A DNA stretch of 64,000 nt from NCBI GenBank assembly GCA_002336245.1, contig DDDG01000006.1, forward strand, positions 186,001 through 250,000, read 5' to 3'. The notes under the pieces were generated by a model. That model saw only the letters and a program-made list of their open reading frames with translations. It was not told the DNA's origin and ran no database searches. Made by a program: the position numbers and the translations under genes. How positions within the stretch are numbered: the stretch's first letter is position 1; each line of letters starts with the position of its first letter. The stretch comes from Flavobacteriales bacterium UBA1986 (lineage in GTDB: Bacteria; Bacteroidota; Bacteroidia; Flavobacteriales_G; Salibacteraceae). Positions 9,241 to 16,743 of this stretch are shown here, piece after piece.

Positions 9241-9609
9241 CTAGTTTCGTGGACGACTGAAAACGTATGAGTCTACTTGGATTAGGGTTGCCGGATTTCC
9301 TGAACCCGCTGCGCCCATTCCTTCAAAATCAAAACCTTCAGAATCGAGGCGCGTAAATACATCCACGAGCTTATTGGCATTGTGTTCATGATGTTTTGAA
9401 TTCATAGGCTCAATCTGAATTCGCTCTGATTTTCCGTTTCCGTAGGCTAGAATAATCTCCCCGCTTTGACTTACAGGCTCGTATGTTTTAACAATAACGT
9501 ATTCCTTATTTCCCGCAGGAGCTTTAAGGGCCAAAAGAAAGGCAACTAAACAAAACACTCCCGCCGTTACGGCGACCGAGGTGAGGATACTCTTTTTTCT
9601 TTTTTTCAT
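9241..9609 (-). CDS. Small single-pass membrane-anchored hypothetical protein
   Basis: The 122-residue protein has a basic start (MKKRKKS) and one transmembrane helix at ~10-30. The soluble outer domain is short, with no cysteine and no recognisable motif. The segment NSKHHEHNANKLVDVFTRL is histidine-rich. It sits second in a leftward operon between a SanA-like protein and an SDR. No family was recognised. It is probably a real gene because of its tight spacing to the neighbours and the typical membrane-anchor start. Confidence 0.5.
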   Translation of the reverse strand: MKKRKKSILTSVAVTAGVFCLVAFLLALKAPAGNKEYVIVKTYEPVSQSGEIILAYGNGKSERIQIEPMNSKHHEHNANKLVDVFTRLDSEGFDFEGMGAAGSGNPATLIQVDSYVFSRPRN

Positions 9610-9666
9610 GTAAAATCAGATGATTCTCTCAAATGTAAAATTTTCGTCCGAACAGCTTTTAGTCAA

Positions 9667-10278
9667 TCATCCGATCAACTTGGCTTTTAAAAAGGCAAGA
9701 AATTCTCGAGTCAACATTTTTACACGCCGCGATTTATAGGGCTCAGTGTAGTTGTATCTCTTCAAATTCTCGGGCATCTCTGCAACTTTAAATTCTGCGA
9801 CATCTTCCCGTTTCAGATAAAGCTGCATGCGCGCTTGATGAAAACTGCTGGTGCATAGAATGAATTCTTGAATCCCATTCTCCTTGCAATAGAGAGCGCA
9901 ATCCTCTGCATTCTCTTCAGTGCTTGTTCCTCGTGGAATCCAGACTACGTGCTTTAACTTCACCCCCAAGGAATCCTTTAGGTAAGCCCTAAAACGGTCT
10001 TGCTCTTTTACTGGGCAAATCCCTTCTGAAATAACAATTTGCCTCACCTTATCCCGATACAAGCTAGCAGCCAAGTCCAAACGCTCTTGAGTTCCAACAC
10101 CTGGGTTGCAGCCACTTCCAGGAACAAAGAGCATACTTCCAAATTCCTGCGGGATGTATTGTCCACGACTGAGCATTTCTTCAGTGAATTCCAGTCTGTT
10201 GTTGAAGGTGAAAAAGCCCATTCCAAGAAAAATGATGGAAATTGCAATTAGCTTAAACAGGGACTTTGAAACGCGCAT
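9667..10278 (-). CDS. SanA/YdcF-like DUF218 membrane protein
   Basis: The protein is about 203 residues from the ATG at 10278; a TTG six bases upstream is an alternative. One N-terminal membrane helix precedes a DUF218 (ElyC/SanA/YdcF) domain. The visible features are an opening strand SMLFVPGSGCNP, RLDLAASLYRDKVRQIVISE, the central block STEENAEDCALYCKENG, and SSFHQARMQLYL near the end. Proteins of this family in enteric bacteria affect envelope integrity and vancomycin exclusion; the activity is not defined. It is the first gene of the leftward SDR/VOC operon and is transcribed away from the sigma-factor gene. Confidence 0.7.
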   Translation of the reverse strand: MRVSKSLFKLIAISIIFLGMGFFTFNNRLEFTEEMLSRGQYIPQEFGSMLFVPGSGCNPGVGTQERLDLAASLYRDKVRQIVISEGICPVKEQDRFRAYLKDSLGVKLKHVVWIPRGTSTEENAEDCALYCKENGIQEFILCTSSFHQARMQLYLKREDVAEFKVAEMPENLKRYNYTEPYKSRRVKMLTREFLAFLKAKLIG

Positions 10279-10281
10279 AGT

Positions 10282-10289
10282 CAAAATTA
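10282..10289 (-). promoter_or_regulatory. TAnnTTTG -7 box; possible leaderless start
   Basis: On the minus strand the sequence reads TAATTTTG, a match to the Bacteroidota -7 consensus. It lies only 3 bases upstream of the ATG of the SanA-like gene, so transcription would begin at or beside the start codon. No clear -33 TTTG was seen at the right distance. Confidence 0.4.
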
Positions 10290-10347
10290 TACCTTTGAAA
10301 CCTACCGCAGATAGATCATGGCGTAAGATGTTTTCAATTGGTTAAAG

Positions 10348-10945
10348 ATGGGCGACGAACGCGAGTTCGAACGTTTCTTTCACGCCCAATTCCGTCCGTT
10401 GGTAGCTCATGCCATTAAATTCGTTCGCGACCCTGAAGAGGCTCAAGAAATCGTTCAAGACGTTTGTCCGATTGTGGGACAAGAGAGAAGAAATTCAAGC
10501 GGAAACAAGTCTGTCGGCTTACCTATACACTTCGGTCAGAAATCACTGTTACAACTTGAGCAAGCACCAAGAGGTTCAAAACAAATTCCGAGACTACGTA
10601 AGGCACAGCAGCAGTGAATTTGAAGATGAAGCCAACGACCGTGAGGAATTGCTCCTCGACCATATGGAGGAAGTGGTGGGAAGTCTTCCTGATCAATGCC
10701 AATTGATTTTTCGAATGAACAAATTCGAAGGATTGAAGTACCAAGAAATTGCAGATAGCCTCGATTTATCCGTCAAAACCATCGAAAATCAGATGGGAAA
10801 AGCCTTAAAAATAGTGCGTGAAAAAATGCGCGCATATGCATCCTTTTGCCTGTTTATACTACAATCTTTCAAGTTTTTCAAAAAAAGATTGATGGGACGT
10901 AGGGGTTTTTGTCTTCAAGCTTGTCAAACCATTGAACAGACATGA
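10348..10945 (+). pseudogene. ECF-type sigma-70 factor with an internal frameshift
   Basis: Two overlapping frames together make one normal ECF sigma factor of about 198 residues. The first part (from ATG 10348) gives region 2: FERFFHAQFRPLVAHAIKF, then EEAQEIVQDV. The frame then shifts at ~10462-10466, where GACGTTTGTCC replaces the expected GACGTTTTTGTCC; a loss of two T in a T-run would explain it. The second frame resumes with FVRLWDKREEIQ and region 4: LPDQCQLIFRMNKFEGL, then YQEIADSLDLSVKTIENQM. The stop overlaps the FecR ATG by 4 bases, the usual coupling of cell-surface signalling pairs. As given, the sequence would yield an 89-residue fragment. A sequencing error in the T-run or a phase-variable tract are the alternatives. 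Confidence 0.8.
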
Positions 10946-11958
10946 ACATTCCTGAAGACATAGATGCATTGATTGCCAAAGAGTGTGCTGGAGAGCTCGA
11001 AGACTCTGAGCGTAATACGCTGGTCTCGTGGATTGAAAGTGAAAGCGAACATGCGGACTTATACGCAGAGAGCAAAGCCTACTTCGACGCAATCAATCGA
11101 TATGCGAGTGCAGATAAAATAGACCTAGATAATGCTTGGGCCAATTTCCAAGTGAAAAAGGACGAAACTCGTGTCGTTCCAATAGCTCAACCGAAAAAAC
11201 GAAATGAGTTCTTGAGAGTAGCCGCAGTTTTCATAGCCTTAGTTGGGGTGGTGAAAATTGTTGATTTGATGATGGTTGAACCCGTATCTGGGAGTCAAAT
11301 GCAAATTGTAAGTACCATTGGAGGCCAAACAATGCAAGTCATGCTGCCCGACTCCAGCATTGTGGACTTGAATGAGAATTCTCGATTGGAATATCCTGTT
11401 CAATTCGCGGCAAATGAACGTGTTGTGAACTTTGAAGGAGAAGCGTTTTTCACTGTTCAGCGAAACGAAAAGAAGCAATTCAGCATCCTCACCGAATCTA
11501 CTGAGATAGCGGTTCTAGGGACTTCTTTCAATCTGCGAGCACGACCAGAGGAGAAGAACACAGTTCTCTTTGTGAATTCAGGAAAGGTTGCCTTCCGAGA
11601 ATTAACGGCCACCAAAGAAGAGGATGAAAACGCAAGAATACTTGTTGCTGGAGAAAGTGCTTTGTTCTCAGAAGAATCCGGCTTTGAAGACGTTTCCGCG
11701 AATGAAAACGACCTCTTTTGGAAAAACAAGTCTCTAGTATTTGAAGGTGAAAAACTCCGTGAGGTAGTCCGTCTTCTTGAATTGAATTATCAAGTCAGCA
11801 TAGAATTCAGCACCAAGCGTCTGGGAAATTGTCGCTTAACAGCAACCTTTGAAGACAAAAGCATTGAAGAAGTGCTCGAGGTCATTGCCCTCACTCAAGG
11901 TTTGGAGCTTGAAGACACTCCAAAAGGCTACAAGCTCATTGGAGAAGGATGCGAATAA
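10942..11958 (+). CDS. FecR-type anti-sigma factor
   Basis: The 338-residue protein normally holds the ECF sigma factor at the inner membrane until a signal arrives from the outer membrane. The N-terminal ~75 residues (LIAKECAGELEDSERNTL and following) are the sigma-binding part. One transmembrane helix lies at ~91-108. The FecR domain follows: VSTIGGQTMQVMLPDSSIVDLN, GEAFFTVQRNE, VLGTSFNLRA and GESALFSEESG. The end is a DUF4974-like module (LREVVRLLELNYQVSIEFS). Its ATG overlaps the sigma stop, and its own stop overlaps the next gene by 10 bases, so all three are one transcript. It is intact although both partners carry lesions. Confidence 0.88.
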   Translation: MNIPEDIDALIAKECAGELEDSERNTLVSWIESESEHADLYAESKAYFDAINRYASADKIDLDNAWANFQVKKDETRVVPIAQPKKRNEFLRVAAVFIALVGVVKIVDLMMVEPVSGSQMQIVSTIGGQTMQVMLPDSSIVDLNENSRLEYPVQFAANERVVNFEGEAFFTVQRNEKKQFSILTESTEIAVLGTSFNLRARPEEKNTVLFVNSGKVAFRELTATKEEDENARILVAGESALFSEESGFEDVSANENDLFWKNKSLVFEGEKLREVVRLLELNYQVSIEFSTKRLGNCRLTATFEDKSIEEVLEVIALTQGLELEDTPKGYKLIGEGCE

Positions 11959-14003
11959 GCCGAACGATAGCGCTGCTCTTCTTTTTATGTCCAATCTTTT
12001 CCTTTGGTCAGGCCGGACTTCTCGATCAAAAGATAGACCTACAGCTTTCGAATGTTTCGCTTGAGGACGTTCTAAAAGAGATTGAGAAAAACTACAAGCT
12101 GCACTTCAGTTACAATCCGGATCTTCTTTCAAAAGAAAAGAACATCACCGTTGATCTTAAGAATAAGAACTTGGGCAAGGCCTTAGAGTCAATCTTCAGA
12201 GAACGAGGTTTGCGTGTAGTGGAGAAGAACTCTCAGTTGGTAGTGGTTCCAATCATTCCTGAACTCAACTTGTTGCCACCTGCAGAAAAGGCGAAGGAGG
12301 AAGCTGCCGTCGATGTCAATAGGGAACCCGAGTACTATGAGATTTCTGGGATGGTCCTTCATCGGCTGAGTCGAAGACCGATGGAAGGCGTGCGGGTTGT
12401 TGAATCGCGCAGCCTTCGATCGACCAAAACAGGGTCCAATGGAACCTACCAACTCCGCTTCAAGGATAAACCCGACAGCCTATATCTGCGTTTTGCTTTG
12501 GATAATTTTATGGAAGAGCGCCTGATTGTTCCATTCTCCGTGGATCGCTATCATTCAACCACTCTATTGCCCGAACCAAAAAAACTGGATTTCATTCCAA
12601 ACAGCAGCTTCGATGCCGCCACTCAAACAGCATCCATCGAAAACGACATCCTGGTTCGAACTTTCGTCTCAGAAGAAGTAAGGGAAGCCACTAGAAACGA
12701 CAGCGTTCTGTTTAAACCTGGGATTCAACTGAGCCTCTTCCCTCCCATCAGCACTTCAAAACTGGGTTCAGGTGCAGCAATCAACAACTTATCATTGAAT
12801 CTATTGGTGGGTTATTCGGAGGGTCTGAAGGGTCTCGAAATAGGAGGATTCTTGAACATCGTTAAAGCAGAGGTGACTTGATTGCAGGCTGCTGGTTTCG
12901 CGAATATTACTGGCGGTCCACTGAACGGAATACAGGCATCTGGTTTTGTGAATAGCAACAAAGGAAGTGTACGAGGAATTCAAGCTACAGGCTTTCTAAA
13001 TTCGAGTCGAGATGAACTCCTCGGGCTTCAAGGGGCTGGGTTTTTAAATGTTCACAAAGGCAATGTCAAGGGAATACAAGCGGCAGGATTTGCAAATACC
13101 ATTCTCGGCGACAGTACCGAAATTCAGTATACAGTGCAGGCCGCTGGCTTCAACAACTTCGCTTTCGAAACGGGTTATGGTCTTCAAGCTGCTGGATTTC
13201 TCAATACTGCTGCCAAATCATTCAACGGATTGCAAGTGGCTGGATTTCAAAACACAACTTCCTTTGACCTAAATGGAATTCAAGTTGCCGGTTTCATCAA
13301 TACCGCCGGCGGAAAGCTGCGCGGGGGACAATTTGCAGGCTTCATCAACATCTCCGGGAAGGCATCAAACGGTTTACAAGCGGCAGGTTTCATGAATGTT
13401 TCAGAGAACCTGAACGGTGTGCAAGTAGCTCCATTTTTTAATCGAGCAAAGGATGTAAACGGACTACAAATAGCTTTCATCAATGTGGCCAACAATGTGA
13501 ATGGTGTCTCTCTCGGCTTCTTGAATCTGGTGAAAAACGGCTACAAAAGGTTGGAATGGACCTATTTCGCCAATGGTTACCACGGCTTCTATTTCAAAAC
13601 TGGTACGCGGTGGTTTTACAACATCTTTCACTATGAAAAGCGAAACAATGATCTTCAGGGAATTGGTTACGGGCTTGGATTTGCGCCAGTAAAGACAAAA
13701 CAATGGTCTTTAAACATCGAAGGAATTGGGATACGCATTCTTGAAGATTTAATCACCGAAGGTCCCTTTGCGGGAATCGAAACCCTTGCTCAAGCTAGGG
13801 CGGATATAGCGGTTAAACTTTTTTGGCGGGTTGAGGCCTTTGCAGGGGTTGACTACAATTGGTTCATCTCGGAACGATACGACCGCGACACCCCGCACAT
13901 CGATAACCGTTTGATTCCCGTAGATGCAAGAACACGCGACTACGACTTTTTACACACAAGTGAATGGTTGGGAATTCATATGGGAATCCGTCTCGGAAAA
14001 TAG
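11949..14003 (+). pseudogene. STN-domain / GxQxAGFxN-repeat outer-membrane protein with in-frame TGA
   Basis: One 684-codon frame is broken only by TGA at 12879-12881; reading continues in the same frame with LQAAGFANI. Domains in order are a signal peptide (ending FSFGQ), an STN domain (IDLQLSNVSLEDVLKEIEK and SYNPDLLSKEKNITVDL, ~25-100), a CarboxypepD_reg-like domain (YEISGMVLHRLSRRPMEGV, ~130-200), then about a dozen repeats of G-(I/L)-Q-A-(A/S/T)-G-F-x-N every ~24 residues (~300-510). The C-terminal ~170 residues look beta-rich. The repeats resemble LA_2272-type surface repeats. TGA occupies the place of the Gly that opens each GLQAAGF unit, so GGA to TGA is the likely lesion. Coupling to sigma/FecR implies a signalling receptor without a TonB-dependent barrel. 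Confidence 0.75.
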
Positions 14004-14025
14004 TCTAGGCAAGGCTTGCTAAAAC

Positions 14026-14033
14026 TATATTTG
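14026..14033 (+). promoter_or_regulatory. TATATTTG -7 box upstream of the epimerase gene
   Basis: TATATTTG matches TAnnTTTG and lies 14 bases before the ATG at 14048. No clear -33 element was seen. It is the likely promoter of the two-gene epimerase/SDR operon. Confidence 0.45.
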
Positions 14034-14047
14034 GGCTCAGTTATTTT

Positions 14048-15040
14048 ATGAGAGTATTCGTTACAGGCGCAGATGGTTTTCTAGGTAGTAACCTATTGCG
14101 AGAATTAAAGTCAAGAGGACATGAAGTGGTTGCCTTTCTTCAGAAATCGCGCTCGCACGAGCACATCGAAGAGTTCATAGACGAGAAACAATTTGGTGAC
14201 TTGCTCGACCCAAAATCTTTGATTGACAGCACGAAGAATTGCGATGCAGTGATTCACACTGCAGCCAATACCGACATTTGGCCACCCCGCAAAGAGATTG
14301 TTCGTCGTGTAAATATTGAAGGAAGTAAGAACGTTGTACGAGCTGTTCAAGAGAACGGAATCAAGCGTCTTGTTTATGTTGGAACCGCCAACTCTTTTGG
14401 CCCTGGAACCAAAGAATCACCGGGAGATGAAAGCCGTCCCTATGCCGCAGCCAAATACGGTTTGGATTATATGGATTCCAAATATGAGGTTCATCAATTC
14501 GTGGAAGCTGAAGCCAAGGCAGGTCGCTTGCCGGCCATCATTGTGAATCCAACTTTTATGATGGGCGAGCACGATTCAAAACCAGGTCCTGGCGAGATGC
14601 TCATTGGAATCTACCATCAAAAAGCTCCTGGTTATTCACCCGGCGGAAGGAATGTAGTGCACGTGAAGGATGCATGCGTTGCGATTGCAAACGCTTTGGA
14701 AATGGGGCGGATTGGAGAGAGCTACATTTTGGCTGGCGAGAATATGGATTACAAAGAATTGTTTGGATTGATGGCGGAAATCGTTGGTTCAAAAGCGCCT
14801 ACCAAAGCGATTCCCGGATGGGCAACCGTCCTTTTTGGAACTGTTCTCTCTGGCTTGTCAAAGATCTTTGGCTTTCGTCCGAGTGTAAGTCGAGAGATGG
14901 CACTCATCTCGTGCGACACAAACTATTTCACGTCAAAAAAGGCTCAGGAAGAACTAAAGATGCCTCAAACATCTGCAAGGATCGCTATTGAAGATCATCA
15001 CCGTTGGTTTGTAGAACACGACTATTACAATAAGAAATGA
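14048..15040 (+). CDS. NAD(P)-dependent epimerase/reductase (extended SDR)
   Basis: The 330-residue extended SDR has the nucleotide-binding GADGFLGSNLL (GxxGxxG) at ~7-17. It also has the HTAAN loop (~76) and a catalytic region with YVGTANSFGPG and YMDSK as the YxxxK pair (~143-147). It resembles dihydroflavonol-4-reductase and 3-beta-hydroxysteroid-type enzymes more than UDP-sugar epimerases. The substrate is uncertain. The stop overlaps the ATG of the downstream SDR by 4 bases, so the two enzymes are made together and probably act on successive steps. Confidence 0.78.
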   Translation: MRVFVTGADGFLGSNLLRELKSRGHEVVAFLQKSRSHEHIEEFIDEKQFGDLLDPKSLIDSTKNCDAVIHTAANTDIWPPRKEIVRRVNIEGSKNVVRAVQENGIKRLVYVGTANSFGPGTKESPGDESRPYAAAKYGLDYMDSKYEVHQFVEAEAKAGRLPAIIVNPTFMMGEHDSKPGPGEMLIGIYHQKAPGYSPGGRNVVHVKDACVAIANALEMGRIGESYILAGENMDYKELFGLMAEIVGSKAPTKAIPGWATVLFGTVLSGLSKIFGFRPSVSREMALISCDTNYFTSKKAQEELKMPQTSARIAIEDHHRWFVEHDYYNKK

Positions 15041-15846
15041 GCAACTTTAAGGACAAGGTAGTCTTCATCAGCGGGTCATCTCAGGGCATTGGAAAAGCCG
15101 TAGCCATGGAATTGGGCCTTTTAGGGGCGAAGCTGGTATTGAATGGCAGGAATGAGAAAAAACTTGAAAGTGCCGCTGAAGAATTGAAAACTGCTGGAGT
15201 TGAGTTGATTACAATCCCCGGTGACGTTTCATCCTACAACGAATGCAAGCGTATGATGGATGAAGTGATTGAGCATTACGGGAAATTGGATTGGTTGATC
15301 AACAATGCAGGAATGTCGGGCGGAGGCAAACTTGAGCACACGCACGGAGATGTCTACGAACGCATCTTCGGTATCAATGTTCTTGGTTCCATATACCTAA
15401 GTCATTACTCCATTCCACATTTGCGGAAAACCAAAGGAGGCATCCTCTTCATCTCCTCGGTGGCAGGAATGATCGGACTTCCCTCCTACACTGCCTACAG
15501 CGCGTCAAAACGAGCAGTAACGGCTCTTGCTGAGTCTTTACGAATTGAATTGCACGACGACAACATCTTCGTTGGAGTGAACTTTCCAGGTTTCACGGAA
15601 AATGACCCTCAAAAAGCCATCTACAAAGCCGATGGAAGCATGGGCGTTCTTGAAAAGCGTTCAGATGTAAAAGCAAATCCACTCTTGAAAACAGTTTCAC
15701 GCATTGTAACTCAAATGCGTAAGAAACGCTTCTATGGCTATTCTTCGGCTCAAGGGTGGTTCGTTCGGCTTGGCAGTCGATTGTTCCCAGGAATAGTTCA
15801 CCTTGGCCTGAAAGCAAATCGGAAAAAGATAATGGACATGCAGTAA
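15037..15846 (+). CDS. Short-chain dehydrogenase/reductase (SDR)
   Basis: The 269-residue classical SDR has SGSSQGIGKAVA (cofactor binding, ~11), NNAGMSG (~88) and SSVAGMIG with YSASK (catalytic, ~139-158). The C-terminus (GYSSAQGWFVRLGSRLFPG) is the hydrophobic/basic tail found in lipid- or ketosphinganine-reductase-like SDRs. It is translationally coupled to the epimerase-like gene upstream. A role in modifying a membrane lipid is possible but unproven. Confidence 0.78.
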   Translation: MSNFKDKVVFISGSSQGIGKAVAMELGLLGAKLVLNGRNEKKLESAAEELKTAGVELITIPGDVSSYNECKRMMDEVIEHYGKLDWLINNAGMSGGGKLEHTHGDVYERIFGINVLGSIYLSHYSIPHLRKTKGGILFISSVAGMIGLPSYTAYSASKRAVTALAESLRIELHDDNIFVGVNFPGFTENDPQKAIYKADGSMGVLEKRSDVKANPLLKTVSRIVTQMRKKRFYGYSSAQGWFVRLGSRLFPGIVHLGLKANRKKIMDMQ

Positions 15847-15885
15847 TTCTCTTGTGTTTACCTTGGCTACCTAAATCACTTTGCC

Positions 15886-16677
15886 ATGAATGTTCCAACA
15901 CAAAAGAAATCGATTGAATCCATCAACCCCAGCCGCTTACTTCCAACACTTTTAGCGTTTCTTCTTATTGGCCTGAGCTTAAGTTCTTGCAATTTTTGGT
16001 CGTGTGAAGGTGGTGTAGGTCCAACTCTTGAGCGTGAAATGGAGATTGACCCAGCTTCAGAAATCGAAGTATCAATCCCTGCAGAGGTTCGCTATTGGCT
16101 CGACGAGAACCGCAGCAACTCTTTGGTTGTGCTCAAAGCTGAAGAGAATCTGTTGAACATGATTGATGTTAAGTCGGACAATGGAGCCTTAACCATTCGC
16201 TCGGAGAGCTGTCTTAATTCCAAGGAAGGCATCCGAATCGATATCATCACTCCCAGACTAGAAGAAGTGGTGCTCAATGGAAATGCCAGCTTTTTTGGAG
16301 AGAACAAGGTGACCACTGAAGAAATGAATCTAATTGTAAAAGGAGCAGGAAGAATTGAATTGAATCTGAAAGCAAAAGATTTGGATTGCGAAATTTCAGG
16401 TACTGGGGAAATCATTCTCAATGGGACAACTGAAGAGCTCGACATTAAAATCAATGGAACTGCTAATGTGGAAGCGCTTAAGCTTGCCGCATAGAGCGTC
16501 GATATTAAAGTGAATGGCGCAGGTGACATTCGCGTTTATGCCCAAGAGAAGTTGAAGGTAAAAATCAATGGGGCTGGCAATGTTCAGTACAAGGGCAAGC
16601 CTACCGACATTCAACAAAAAATCAATGGAGCTGGTGCCGTTTCTGAAATAGAAGATGAGGAAAACGCTCCGATATAG
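15886..16677 (+). pseudogene. GIN-domain (DUF2807) protein interrupted by in-frame TAG
   Basis: The frame starts at ATG 15886 and is broken by TAG at 16492-16494. It continues in the same frame for 60 more codons to TAG 16675-16677. The N-terminus has a membrane segment with a lipobox-like LSLSSC, so this is probably a lipoprotein. The mature part is a beta-helical GIN (putative auto-transporter adhesin head) domain: EVVLNGNASFFGENKV, LIVKGAGRIELNLKAK and ISGTGEIILNG. After the stop the same NGAG repeats continue (IKVNGAGDIRVYA, KINGAGNVQYKG). The downstream part ends with the GKPTDIQQKINGAG end typical of intact homologues, so the stop is a lesion and not the natural end. The truncated protein would still have most of the helix. 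Confidence 0.75.
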
Positions 16678-16692
16678 CTCACTATAAAAAAG

Positions 16693-16722
16693 AAAAAGCC
16701 CCTCGTTTCCGAGAGGCTTTCC
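16693..16722. terminator. Bidirectional hairpin terminator
   Basis: AAAAGCCCCTCG, a TTTC loop and CGAGAGGCTTT form a 9-10 bp stem with one C/A mismatch, flanked by A-runs on one side and T on the other. It lies between the convergent ends of the GIN gene and the T9SS carbohydrate-binding gene and can serve both. Confidence 0.7.
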
Positions 16723-16743
16723 CTAATTCGCGCACTGAAAATC

